This document shows, piece by piece, positions 8,225-15,512 of a DNA stretch of 39,104 nucleotides. The stretch comes from a virus. The position numbers and the translations under genes are program-made. The notes beneath the pieces were generated by a model. It did not search any database. It worked only from the letters and a program-made list of their open reading frames with translations, and was not told the origin of the DNA. The stretch lies in IMG/VR virus record IMGVR_UViG_3300047551_000719, positions 1 to 39,104 of that record; one strand, written 5' to 3'. Position 1 is the stretch's first letter; each line of letters opens with the position of its first letter.

Positions 8225-9778
8225 ATGGCAATTCAAACAATCCCAGGTTTAACTGGCTTTACCTACGCTCGTGTGGCCTCTATGGACAAGCGTGCAGTGG
8301 GTAAATTGACAGACGCAAACCACCTGGAATCATTCCACTCTACAGAGCCTGCTGACTATGATAAGAAGATCATCAGTCTTTACACGCAGAGTTCTTTGTA
8401 CAGCAATGACTTCCTGGACATGATCAACAAAAGCACGCCTTATTACATTGATAATAATAGCGATGCTTGGAAATGGCAAGTAGCTGTTCCCTACAAATTC
8501 CCCAAAATCATCGATGTACCTACATCAACTCAAGAGTTGACTAAGCCTGGTATCGATGGTCAAGAGTTCCAATTGGTACTCGACACAAACGAGTTCTCTA
8601 AGAACGCAATCGTTTCTGTTGGTTCTCGCCAGTATGGTCCTCGTTTCTATGTTGTAAAAGATCCAGTTCCTTGGAACATGGGATTCTTGTACAGCTTCAC
8701 TCTTGTGAGTGACAACCCCACTGTAGACTTTGTAAGTTCTACATTCCTTCAGTATGGTATTGAGCTTGAGCTAGTAGATGCTGCAATCGGTGAATTCGAT
8801 CAGGATTTATTAGGTCTTCCTCGTTTGGGAGAGCAAATCACTATGTTTGAATCTTTAGGTTCTGCATATGGATTTGAGCACAAGATCACTGAATGGGCTG
8901 ATGACAAAATGATGCGTGATAGCGCTGGTCGTCCTTTGGACATTCTAGTGTATGCGCCTCAGCGTAGAAATCAGCTTCCTCTTACACGTAATGATGTTAA
9001 GTGGGAGCCATTTATTGAGTTCTGGATGCGTAAGAGCATGTTAGAGCTTAAGGTGAAGCGTATGATTTGGTCTCGTCCTGGTACTGTTAAAACTAACGGT
9101 AGCAAGCAAGAATTAAAGCGTACATCTGCTGGTGTTTATCATCGTATGCGTAACAACGGTAACCTGGTTCAATACAACCGTGGTGAGTTTTCTGCCAACC
9201 TGATTCGTTCTGTGTTTGGTGACCTGTTCTATCGTCGTGTGGATGTTAAAGATCGTCGTGTTAAAATGTACACTAATGAGGCTGGATTTGACGTATTCCA
9301 ACAAGCTTTGAAGACAGACGCTTTAAACAGTGGTTTGACATTCATGGCTGATAGCGGAAACCGTTACATGCAAGGAGAAGGACAACACATCACTTACAAC
9401 TTTGCATTCGATGCAATGGTTACACGTGAAACTGGTCGTGTTGAACTTATTCACTTGAAAGAACTTGACCTTCCTCAATCTAACCTAGAATTTGGACAGA
9501 ACAAGAAGAGCACACCAGTATTTATGGTATTTGATGTGTCTCCAATGTCTGACGGTTCTTTGGTTAACAACATCCGTGAGGTGCGTATGAAGGGTGCTCC
9601 TTCTATGACTTGGGGATATATCGATGGAACTCGCCACCACTTAGGCTTTGCTAAGTCTCAGGGTATGAGCTCTGCGAACAAATTCCCAGGATACGAAATC
9701 TGGATGAAGGATCGTTGTGATGTATTCATTGAAGACCTGTCTCGTACAGTGTTGATTGAAGAAATCCCACAATTCTAA
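8225..9778 (+). CDS. major capsid protein
   Basis: This 517-residue protein is assigned as the major head subunit (HK97-type fold expected) from several lines. It follows the scaffold gene, it has the right length for crAss-like capsid proteins, and it has no enzymatic motif. Its codon use is also distinctive: arginine is almost always CGT, whereas many neighbouring genes use AGA heavily, as expected for the most highly expressed phage gene. A Shine-Dalgarno-like AAGGA precedes the start. Two consecutive stops (TAATAA) end it, and a strongly structured non-coding segment follows. No fold was computed; a search against crAss-like capsid profiles would settle it. Confidence 0.87.
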   Translation: MAIQTIPGLTGFTYARVASMDKRAVGKLTDANHLESFHSTEPADYDKKIISLYTQSSLYSNDFLDMINKSTPYYIDNNSDAWKWQVAVPYKFPKIIDVPTSTQELTKPGIDGQEFQLVLDTNEFSKNAIVSVGSRQYGPRFYVVKDPVPWNMGFLYSFTLVSDNPTVDFVSSTFLQYGIELELVDAAIGEFDQDLLGLPRLGEQITMFESLGSAYGFEHKITEWADDKMMRDSAGRPLDILVYAPQRRNQLPLTRNDVKWEPFIEFWMRKSMLELKVKRMIWSRPGTVKTNGSKQELKRTSAGVYHRMRNNGNLVQYNRGEFSANLIRSVFGDLFYRRVDVKDRRVKMYTNEAGFDVFQQALKTDALNSGLTFMADSGNRYMQGEGQHITYNFAFDAMVTRETGRVELIHLKELDLPQSNLEFGQNKKSTPVFMVFDVSPMSDGSLVNNIREVRMKGAPSMTWGYIDGTRHHLGFAKSQGMSSANKFPGYEIWMKDRCDVFIEDLSRTVLIEEIPQF

Positions 9779-9804
9779 TAAGACTACAGCTAAGGCTGTT
9801 CTTA
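9779..9804 (+). other. hairpin 1 of the post-capsid structured RNA
   Basis: TAAGA (9779-9783) pairs with TCTTA (9800-9804), and ACAGC (9786-9790) pairs with GCTGT (9795-9799) around a 4-base loop, with a two-base bulge. It begins immediately after the capsid stop codon. No T-run follows, so it is not a classical terminator. Confidence 0.6.
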
Positions 9805-9813
9805 TAACCTACC

Positions 9814-9855
9814 GAGAAGGAATGCCCCCCACTTTCAGAGTGGGGGAGCCTTCTC
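9814..9855 (+). other. hairpin 2 of the post-capsid structured RNA
   Basis: GAGAAGG (9814-9820) pairs with CCTTCTC (9849-9855). After an internal loop, CCCCCACT (9826-9833) pairs with AGTGGGGG (9839-9846) around TTCAG. This is the most GC-rich hairpin noticed in the window. There is no T-run after it; a role in 3'-end protection, processing or attenuation is more likely than intrinsic termination. Confidence 0.7.
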
Positions 9856-9861
9856 AAACTA

Positions 9862-9920
9862 CAGAGATGAGAAATGGGGCTATTTCCCATTTGCTTAGAG
9901 GTTCGGTCCTCACATCTCTG
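9862..9920 (+). ncRNA. branched RNA element, possibly tRNA-like
   Basis: An 8-base closing stem (CAGAGATG 9862-9869 with CATCTCTG 9913-9920) encloses two hairpins. One is AAATGGG (9872-9878) with CCCATTT (9886-9892) around a 7-base loop. The other is GAGG (9898-9901) with CCTC (9908-9911) around TTCGGT. The GGTTCGGTCC arm resembles a tRNA T-arm, and the 7-base loop sits where an anticodon arm would be, but there is no D-arm and no CCA end. It looks like a three-way junction in the untranslated region between the capsid gene and the next gene. Confidence 0.5.
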
Positions 9921-9937
9921 CAAATAAAACCAAATAA

Positions 9938-9952
9938 AACAACTACATATGG
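9938..9952 (+). repeat. 15-base start-region repeat, copy 2
   Basis: AACAACTACATATGG spans the start codon at 9949 and is identical to the copy at 6906-6920. It is preceded here by a tandem of CAAATAAAAC (9921-9930 and 9931-9940). Confidence 0.75.
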
Positions 9953-10917
9953 GTAAGATTGGAAAAATCTCAACATTAAAGAAGGATTATAATAATTCTC
10001 AGTTGCAGACAATGCAAGGTGGTCTTTCACTTAAAGGCCTAACACGTATTCCTGGTACAGGGGTTTTCAAATATCCCTACAAGGAGCTCGATGGACAGTA
10101 TAGAACAGGACTTGATCCTAATGCTGCTTACATCCGTAGAATCCAAGATCCTCTAGAAAGAGAAATGGAAACTGAACGTGTAACAGAATTAAGAAAGAAA
10201 TTAGAGTCTGCTCTGGGAGATATTGATCTAGGTCCTCGTTCTAGTTTCTGGAACTATGGATTATCCACTTCTTCAAATGATACATTACACGTACAACCTG
10301 TAAAGCTCGTAGATGGTGACAACTATTTTGACCTTTCTATTCCTTTACAAGAATTAGCCTTCTCTTGGCTCCGTGTTCACCCTACCATTGCAAGTTCTTA
10401 TCAAGCGTGGGAGCGTGGTGAATTTCCTGCTGACACACAGTTCTATGTGGCTGATGATGAAATCGAGAATGCTGTACTGTTCAAGAAGAAACAACTCATC
10501 AACAAGGCTATTGTCAAGTTTGACAGTATGACTCCTGATAAGAAGAAGAAGGTTGCACGTTTGTTGGGACTGCCTGTTACAGATAACACAACAGAAGAAG
10601 CTGTCTATAACCAAGTTGATAACTTGTTGAAACAGACAGAGTTCAAGGCTGGTAAATACCAAGGACTCTCTCCTGTGGAAGTGTTTAACAGATATGCAGA
10701 CATGAGAGAAAACTTACTCCATATTAAAGACTTGGTTAAACAAGCTCTCACTCACTCAATATATAGACTCAAACCTAGTGGAAAGATTTATGAGGGAGAG
10801 TTTGAAGTGGCCAAGGATGAAGATGATTTAATTAAATTGCTAGCTGACGATGATAATCAGGATATGCTTCTGACTCTCGAAGGCAAGCTAAAAACTAAGA
10901 AACTGGCCTCAGTATGA
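9949..10917 (+). CDS. conserved head-associated protein
   Basis: This 322-residue protein follows the capsid gene. I recall similar proteins downstream of the capsid gene in crAss-like and other Bacteroidota phages, but their exact role is unclear to me. Visible landmarks are LRKKLESALGDIDLGPRSSF (residues about 80-100), a segment with DGDNYFDLSIPLQELAFSWL, LRVHPTIASSYQAW, and a Lys-rich helix KKKKVARLLGLPV near residue 200. The N-terminal 40 residues are Gly- and Lys-rich. It may be a capsid-binding or head-completion protein. Its stop overlaps the next start (ATGA at 10914). It shares the 15-base start leader with the scaffold gene. Confidence 0.7.
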   Translation: MGKIGKISTLKKDYNNSQLQTMQGGLSLKGLTRIPGTGVFKYPYKELDGQYRTGLDPNAAYIRRIQDPLEREMETERVTELRKKLESALGDIDLGPRSSFWNYGLSTSSNDTLHVQPVKLVDGDNYFDLSIPLQELAFSWLRVHPTIASSYQAWERGEFPADTQFYVADDEIENAVLFKKKQLINKAIVKFDSMTPDKKKKVARLLGLPVTDNTTEEAVYNQVDNLLKQTEFKAGKYQGLSPVEVFNRYADMRENLLHIKDLVKQALTHSIYRLKPSGKIYEGEFEVAKDEDDLIKLLADDDNQDMLLTLEGKLKTKKLASV

Positions 10918-11645
10918 TACCTGTAGATAGTTTATTATATAAAATCGATCAACGACTAAATAAACTATCAACCAACGTTCATCAGCAAATCAACCTCGAA
11001 GACAAGATCTTGGCTCTTAATGAGGCACAGATCAAGCTGATAAAGCAGAAGGTTGATGGAATAAGTGTGGTTAGTGGGTTAGGACTAGATTCCTTTAAGA
11101 AGCGTTATGAGGACCTCCAAAGTTTGGTGGTCACTTATAATAACCAACCTCTTGATCTCACTCTCAAGAATGCTGAACTAAATCAATGGTTTGCTAATCT
11201 GCACCTACTTGTTCCTAAGTACATGTTCTATATTGATGCATATGTACTAGCTGACAAAGGGGTGTGTAAGGACAGAAAGATCTGGATTAACAGAGACTTG
11301 GCTAAACATGGTGACCTTCAGTTCATCCTGAATAACGACCATTACAAGCCTTCTTTTGAATATCAAGAGACATTCAACTTCCTTTCGACAGATGAAATAT
11401 CCATCTTTACAGATGGTACATTCACTCCGAGCAAGATATATATGTCTTACATGAGATATCCTAAGTATATCAATAAGACAGGATACATTATGCTAGATGG
11501 CCAACCATCATTTGATGAAGACTGTGAGCTTGAACTATATCTAGAAGATGAACTACTAGATTTGACAGTACAGAACTTAGCTATGTACACTGAGAATCAA
11601 TCTGCTGTACAAAGCTCCATACTAAGAATTCAGACAAACGAATAA
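10914..11645 (+). CDS. connector/ring-like structural protein
   Basis: This 243-residue protein has an N-terminal helical region (residues 1-60) followed by a beta-rich middle. Near the end, MSYMRYPKYINKTGYIMLDG is followed by DCELELYLEDELLDLTVQNL. That ending, a strand-rich region capped by a helix, resembles head-to-tail connector and ring proteins; the 242-residue protein at 17186 has a similar layout (a strand-rich body, then ALPGYLEKQVLELTSQKLLA). Being coupled to the gene at 9949 by an ATGA overlap, it probably builds part of the neck. The ring assignment is inference. Confidence 0.5.
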   Translation: MIPVDSLLYKIDQRLNKLSTNVHQQINLEDKILALNEAQIKLIKQKVDGISVVSGLGLDSFKKRYEDLQSLVVTYNNQPLDLTLKNAELNQWFANLHLLVPKYMFYIDAYVLADKGVCKDRKIWINRDLAKHGDLQFILNNDHYKPSFEYQETFNFLSTDEISIFTDGTFTPSKIYMSYMRYPKYINKTGYIMLDGQPSFDEDCELELYLEDELLDLTVQNLAMYTENQSAVQSSILRIQTNE

Positions 11646-11671
11646 TTTTTTAACATTTAAAATAAAACAAA

Positions 11672-12847
11672 ATGGCCGATTTTTCATTAACTACGCTCTT
11701 CGTGGTTCCTGTTGGTTCTGGACAAAATGCCAGTATTGCCAATAGCGGTTCTACGCAAGATCTAATCCCAGGCAAAGTTGGTTTCTTCAAAAGCGACTAT
11801 ACAGTTGCTACTGCTGCCAACATCGCTGCCTCTCCCTACTTCTATGTAGCACAAGGTCGTACAAACACTTATCTGCAAGGCTCTAAGCGTTCAGATAAAA
11901 TCAAAGGTTGCCCTACAGCAAACTGTAACTCTAACGTTACAGAGTTCTACAAGGTGACTGGTTGCCCTACAGCCGCTACACAGGTGACTGATGTATCTAA
12001 TTGGAATGTACAGTGTGGTGACATTGTTACCCTTACACTTCGTGCTCATTCTAGCTACATTGACACTCTGTATTTTAACGGTTTCACTCGTAGTGTAACT
12101 GTACAGGCTCCTTGTTGCGATTGTGGTGGAGATCCTTGCACTATTGTAGATGTACCTGCTCTTATCGATCAGTTCATCTATCAATTAGAACTTGCTGCTC
12201 CAGGTAACAACCCTGACAACATTTCTTTCAACACTTTCTATCAGTTCCAGCGTATTGGAAATGATCAGAACGCTATCTTGCGTATCACTGGTAAGCCTCT
12301 GACTAAGTATGGCCAGCCTTGTGATGTTGCTGCATTCCCTTGGGAGTATGACCGTATGTGGTTCCGTACATTCGTGTACAATGGTCCTGCAACCACAGCT
12401 GACTTCATTGTTGCTGATGCTTGTAACATTGTAGCTGATGCCACTATTATTCAGCGTGCTTCTTACCCAAGCGGTACATCTGGAGAGATTGCTCAATTAG
12501 AGAAGAACTTCTACAGCTACCAAGCTGGTTATTTGAAGCACCTCTACAGAATGGCTGGTTATAACGAGAACTTTGAAAGCTGGGTGAGCGATGGTACAAC
12601 TTATGATACCTTCTACATCCGCTTCAATGAGTATAACAAGTCTGAATATCAGTGGGGTGACTACATCATGGAAGACAGCACTGTAATCATTGCTGTTGAA
12701 AAAGGTTCTCAAGCTGCTACTGACGTGAGTGCTATTCTCACTGCTGCTCTTGGTACAATTCCTGGTGATAACACATGTGTAACAACCACATCTACCACCA
12801 CTACGATTTGGCCAACTACTACTACAACATCTACTTTGATTCCGTAA
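11672..12847 (+). CDS. abundant virion protein with Thr-rich tail
   Basis: This 391-residue protein is beta-rich, with several Cys motifs (GCPTANC, and PCCDCGGDPC near residues 148-157). It ends in a Thr/Ser tract (residues about 371-388). Like the capsid gene, and unlike most neighbours, it uses CGT for nearly all arginines, which points to very high expression. It has its own A-rich leader, and a terminator-like hairpin follows. Those features suggest a high-copy virion component such as a head decoration, head fibre or tail-tube-like protein. The sequence alone does not decide between these. The Thr tail resembles tracts in four other genes of this window. Confidence 0.6.
   Translation: MADFSLTTLFVVPVGSGQNASIANSGSTQDLIPGKVGFFKSDYTVATAANIAASPYFYVAQGRTNTYLQGSKRSDKIKGCPTANCNSNVTEFYKVTGCPTAATQVTDVSNWNVQCGDIVTLTLRAHSSYIDTLYFNGFTRSVTVQAPCCDCGGDPCTIVDVPALIDQFIYQLELAAPGNNPDNISFNTFYQFQRIGNDQNAILRITGKPLTKYGQPCDVAAFPWEYDRMWFRTFVYNGPATTADFIVADACNIVADATIIQRASYPSGTSGEIAQLEKNFYSYQAGYLKHLYRMAGYNENFESWVSDGTTYDTFYIRFNEYNKSEYQWGDYIMEDSTVIIAVEKGSQAATDVSAILTAALGTIPGDNTCVTTTSTTTTIWPTTTTTSTLIP
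12782..12835 (+). repeat. Thr/Ser-coding ACN tract (gene at 11672)
   Basis: Eighteen codons, mostly ACN, encode Thr and Ser interrupted by Ile-Trp-Pro. The tract lies just before the stop codon at 12845-12847. Confidence 0.85.
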
Positions 12848-12882
12848 TAGTAGAGAGCTAGCAAACAATATCATATTAACCT

Positions 12883-12930
12883 AAGCCAGAGGTGAGAGGA
12901 TTAAAACTCAGATCCTCTGGCTTATTTATT
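12883..12930 (+). terminator. terminator-like hairpin
   Basis: AAGCCAGAGG (12883-12892) is perfectly complementary to CCTCTGGCTT (12914-12923), with a 21-base loop, followed by ATTTATT. The T-run is interrupted, so termination may be partial. It lies between the abundant protein at 11672 and the appendage cassette. Confidence 0.6.
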
Positions 12931-12938
12931 TAAACAAC

Positions 12939-13502
12939 ATGGCCTTACAATTAGATATACTGGTGGTGCCTACATACAACACCCTTACACTGGGTATTGC
13001 TGATGCATCCATCTATCCCACTAATCCCCCTGTTGTTTCCTCTCCCACTATTGAGATTACAGTTCCTGGTTTTGATGTCGTTAGCCTTCCTTTCAATGTT
13101 AACGATTTTAACATATTCAACTCTCTATCTCTTGGCTTAACAACATTTGGTCAGCCTCTTCTTCCTCTTCCTGATGGTGTATACAAATTAAGATACACTG
13201 TAGCTCCTGCTTACGAAAACTTTGTTGAGAAAACAATCATTCGTGTAGAGCAGCTACAAGAGAAGTTTGATGAGGCCTTTATGAAGCTAGACATGATGGA
13301 GTGTGACAGAGCTATCAAAACCCAGCAAAAGGTTGATCTCAACACCATCTATTTCTTCATCCAAGGCGCTATTGCTGCTGCAAACAACTGTGCTGTGGCT
13401 GAATCAAATAAGCTTTATAATCAAGCTAACATGATGTTGAACAACTTCATCAAGAACAACTGTGGGTGTTCTGGAACCAACTATGTATTAAACTTCCAAT
13501 AA
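12939..13502 (+). CDS. conserved phage structural protein
   Basis: This 187-residue protein has an N-terminal beta domain (residues 1-105, immunoglobulin-like in appearance, containing TIEITVPGFDVVSLPF and LPDGVYKLRYTVAPAY). A helical C-terminal half follows, with EKFDEAFMKLDMMECDRAIK, IYFFIQGAIAAANNC and a CGC near the end. I recall closely similar proteins in uncultured Bacteroidota phages, always near tail or appendage genes, without a defined role. It opens the appendage cassette after a terminator-like hairpin, and a small Cys-rich protein gene follows at once. Confidence 0.65.
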   Translation: MALQLDILVVPTYNTLTLGIADASIYPTNPPVVSSPTIEITVPGFDVVSLPFNVNDFNIFNSLSLGLTTFGQPLLPLPDGVYKLRYTVAPAYENFVEKTIIRVEQLQEKFDEAFMKLDMMECDRAIKTQQKVDLNTIYFFIQGAIAAANNCAVAESNKLYNQANMMLNNFIKNNCGCSGTNYVLNFQ

Positions 13503-13503
13503 T

Positions 13504-13653
13504 ATGGCAACTTGTAGAAAATGTGGAGCTAAATTTGGCTGCGGATGTCAACTAATAGATGGTCTTTGTGGAGGATGTCACGCAGAAATAAACAAAATAA
13601 AAAAAGGTTTTAAACATGTTATCTCCAAGATTAACAGATTGTGTAGCTTGTAG
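13504..13653 (+). CDS. 49-residue Cys-rich zinc-ribbon microprotein
   Basis: ATG at 13504 begins one base after the previous stop, and the frame ends at TAG 13651-13653. The protein reads CRKCGAKFGCGCQ, then LCGGCHAE, then a Lys-rich helix. Its seven Cys residues are arranged like a small treble-clef or zinc ribbon. Similar microproteins are common beside appendage genes in Bacteroidota phages, in my recollection. Its 3' end overlaps the next gene by 38 bases. Confidence 0.7.
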   Translation: MATCRKCGAKFGCGCQLIDGLCGGCHAEINKIKKGFKHVISKINRLCSL

Positions 13654-13882
13654 TACCATCCCAGCATTGCTGGATGATATTGATTGTAAGCTGAAGAAGC
13701 TTGCAAGCAACCTATACAATAATGTCGTGTTCTCTCTAAACCAACCTGTCCCAGCGGGAGCTATTCTGGATTTATTAAACTACAAACGTATCCTTACGTA
13801 CAAGTTTTGTAATCCAGATTATGCAAAATGTTTTACGGTGGAAATGATTGCTAGTAGAGTTAAACTGTTGATAAGCAAATGA
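13616..13882 (+). CDS. conserved small Cys-containing protein
   Basis: This 88-residue helical protein begins MLSPRLTDCVACSTIP and contains IDCKLKKLASNLYNNVVF and ILDLLNYKRILTYKFCNPDY. It has five Cys residues. The family is familiar to me from uncultured phage genomes but has no known function. It starts inside the preceding microprotein gene and ends with an ATGA overlap into the next small gene, which ties it to the appendage cassette. A chaperone or small structural adaptor for fibres is possible but unproven. Confidence 0.65.
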   Translation: MLSPRLTDCVACSTIPALLDDIDCKLKKLASNLYNNVVFSLNQPVPAGAILDLLNYKRILTYKFCNPDYAKCFTVEMIASRVKLLISK

Positions 13883-14040
13883 TTTGGGGAGCAGTTTGTG
13901 ACTGTTGCATTGAAGAGATGGTAACTTATTACTATCCCAACAACTGTGTCCCTCCCAATCCTGTGCCTACCACCAGCACCACTAGTACTACCACCACAAT
14001 ATATGTTGATTCGTTTTTGAACAAATTAAAATCAAAATAG
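13879..14040 (+). CDS. 53-residue Cys- and Thr-rich microprotein
   Basis: This short gene starts at the ATG overlapping the previous TGA (13879-13882) and ends at TAG 14038-14040; the next ATG follows immediately at 14041. It begins MIWGAVCDCCIEEMV, continues into YYYPNNCVPP, then a Thr/Ser tract (residues 31-40), and ends VDSFLNKLKSK. The exact stop/start fit on both sides supports a real gene. It shares the polythreonine feature with four other genes here. It may be a small linker or remnant of a larger Thr-linked appendage protein. Confidence 0.6.
   Translation: MIWGAVCDCCIEEMVTYYYPNNCVPPNPVPTTSTTSTTTTIYVDSFLNKLKSK
13969..13998 (+). repeat. Thr/Ser-coding ACN tract (gene at 13879)
   Basis: Ten consecutive Thr or Ser codons (ACC, ACT, ACA, AGC, AGT) lie in the middle of the 53-residue gene. 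Confidence 0.85.
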
Positions 14041-15183
14041 ATGTCTACGAAGAACTGTTCTAATTGTTTTAACGGCTGTGCTGAAATAGTTTCAGACCAG
14101 TGCGTACGATATACAGGAGTGGATGTTCCTCTCTTAGGTATTCAAAATGGAGACTCTCTATCTTATGTAGAGCAAGCTCTCATCACTTTTCTCACTGCTG
14201 CTTTAGATGGTACAGGAATTAAGCCCACCATTGATCCAGAAATCATCTGTGCGTTAGTTCAACAATATCTTCCTGATTGTGAAGATCTTAACGCTACAAA
14301 TCTTTTCATTGCGCTCATCAAGGCTGCTTGTGATTTACAAGAGCAAATCGATGCTATTGTAGCTGATATAGCTGTAATTGAAGCTCCTTACACAGTGGAT
14401 TGTCTAGATGGTGTAACGCCTACATCTGGTACACATAATATTCTTCAGGCTGTTATTACAAAGCTCTGCACATTAATAGATGACTTTGATGCTTTTGTAA
14501 TAGATGTTGAGACCAACTATGTAAAGAAATCAGAACTCTGTGCTCTTGTAGCAGCTTGTACACCAGCTCCTGTGGTACAATACAAAGACAGAATGGTGCC
14601 TTACACAGTGGTGGAATATTATGGATCTCTATCCAACTTTAATTCTGCTGGTATAGGTATACCTGCTAACGGGTTTGAAGACATCTATCTATGTAACGGT
14701 GCTAATGGCACACCTGATAAACGTGGAAGAATTCCTGTAGGAGCTATCCAAGCTGTACCAGGTGGTGGAGCTCTAAACCCTGCTGTTGATCCAAGCATTG
14801 CTGGTAACCCCAACTATGCTCTCAACACTATAACAGGAGCTAACACTGTTACACTTACATCAGCCCAGATGCCTTCTCACACACACGCTGCTGCTACAAC
14901 AGTGGTAGACCCTGGACACAATCACTTATTAGTAGGTGCTATTGCTAGTGGTTCTTCTGCTCCAGACCCTACATCTTCTACATTTATTGACTTCAGACAT
15001 GATTTAGAAAGTGACCTTTCTTATAGAATGACAGGTAGCAATAATGCTCCTACACTAGGAAAGAGCGAAACAAAAACTACAGGAATCTTTGTAGGTGTGG
15101 CTAATGACCCAACAGGTGGTGGTCAGTCTCACAATAACATTCCTCCTGTGCTTGCGTGCTACTATATCATGTACATCCCATAA
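14041..15183 (+). CDS. tail-collar fibre, probable receptor-binding protein
   Basis: This 380-residue protein has a Cys-rich N-terminus (NCSNCFNGC), helical middle sections (residues about 40-175), and a C-terminal phage tail-collar domain. That domain shows the known landmarks: NGFEDIYLCNGANGTPDKRG followed by RIPVGA, then LTSAQMPSHTH, a GHNHL site, and the ending SHNNIPPVLACYYIMYIP. In collar-domain proteins (T4 short-fibre type, also called microcystin-dependent-protein family) the His pairs bind metal and the tip contacts the host surface. A homotrimer on the virion is likely. It starts directly after the stop of the preceding microprotein gene. Confidence 0.85.
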   Translation: MSTKNCSNCFNGCAEIVSDQCVRYTGVDVPLLGIQNGDSLSYVEQALITFLTAALDGTGIKPTIDPEIICALVQQYLPDCEDLNATNLFIALIKAACDLQEQIDAIVADIAVIEAPYTVDCLDGVTPTSGTHNILQAVITKLCTLIDDFDAFVIDVETNYVKKSELCALVAACTPAPVVQYKDRMVPYTVVEYYGSLSNFNSAGIGIPANGFEDIYLCNGANGTPDKRGRIPVGAIQAVPGGGALNPAVDPSIAGNPNYALNTITGANTVTLTSAQMPSHTHAAATTVVDPGHNHLLVGAIASGSSAPDPTSSTFIDFRHDLESDLSYRMTGSNNAPTLGKSETKTTGIFVGVANDPTGGGQSHNNIPPVLACYYIMYIP

Positions 15184-15194
15184 AACTATTATAA

Positions 15195-15512
15195 ATGGCT
15201 TGTTTACCAGGAATGCCTTGCTTTGGGCCCACTAAAGGCCCTGTATACCCAGAAGGGATGGGTCCTTGCACTACACCATGTATTGATTCTGAGTATGTTA
15301 TATACGATGGACCTAACCTCCCTTGTTCTGGTGTAAACACTGGCACAAACCTTCAGGACGCTCTTCAGGAAATAGACCAGAGGATTTGCCCTGAGGCTAT
15401 TGCTGCTGCTGTTCTATTGCTCTTCAGAATCAACCCAACGTTTAATGTTCAGTTTTGTGAACTTGTAAATGGTTGCTTACCAACCACTACAACAACTACC
15501 ACTCTACCGTGA
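15195..15512 (+). CDS. small Cys-rich protein ending in a Thr tract
   Basis: This 105-residue protein begins MACLPGMPCFGPTKGPVYP. It contains a Cys-bounded beta segment and a short helix (TNLQDALQEIDQRICPEAIA), and ends in seven Thr residues plus LP. TNLQDALQEIDQ resembles the short helix found before fibre domains in other phage appendage proteins. Its TGA overlaps a GTG that can start the next gene (GTGA at 15509-15512). It may be an attachment base for a fibre or an adhesin domain; no enzyme motif is present. Confidence 0.65.
   Translation: MACLPGMPCFGPTKGPVYPEGMGPCTTPCIDSEYVIYDGPNLPCSGVNTGTNLQDALQEIDQRICPEAIAAAVLLLFRINPTFNVQFCELVNGCLPTTTTTTTLP
15483..15503 (+). repeat. Thr-coding ACN tract (gene at 15195)
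   Basis: Seven Thr codons precede Leu-Pro-stop. Fifteen bases here (AACCACTACAACAAC, 15482-15496) recur exactly at 24824-24838 in the last tract of the muzzle-like gene. Confidence 0.85.

Noticed and set aside
9862-9920. A standard tRNA gene
   Set aside because: There is no D-arm, the loop lacks T33, the T-loop is short and no CCA or usual discriminator follows, so it is kept only as a tRNA-like element.
9756-9956. 66-residue + strand reading frame spanning the capsid end and the following gap
   Set aside because: It overlaps the capsid gene and all three hairpins, and its sequence is explained by the RNA stems; no coupling or conserved motif supports it.
13504-14040. Reassigned TAG stop codons, as in some crAss-like phages
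   Set aside because: TAG ends the small genes at 13653 and 14040 exactly where the next genes take over, and no large gene in the window contains an internal TAG; standard code fits.
14041-15183. Diversity-generating retroelement acting on the collar fibre
   Set aside because: No reverse transcriptase, template repeat or adenine-biased variable copy was found in the window.
15473-15512. Upstream ATG start or a frameshift fusion between the genes at 15195 and 15509
   Set aside because: No slippery heptamer is visible, and the extra residues come from reading the ACN tract in another frame; the GTGA overlap explains the start better.
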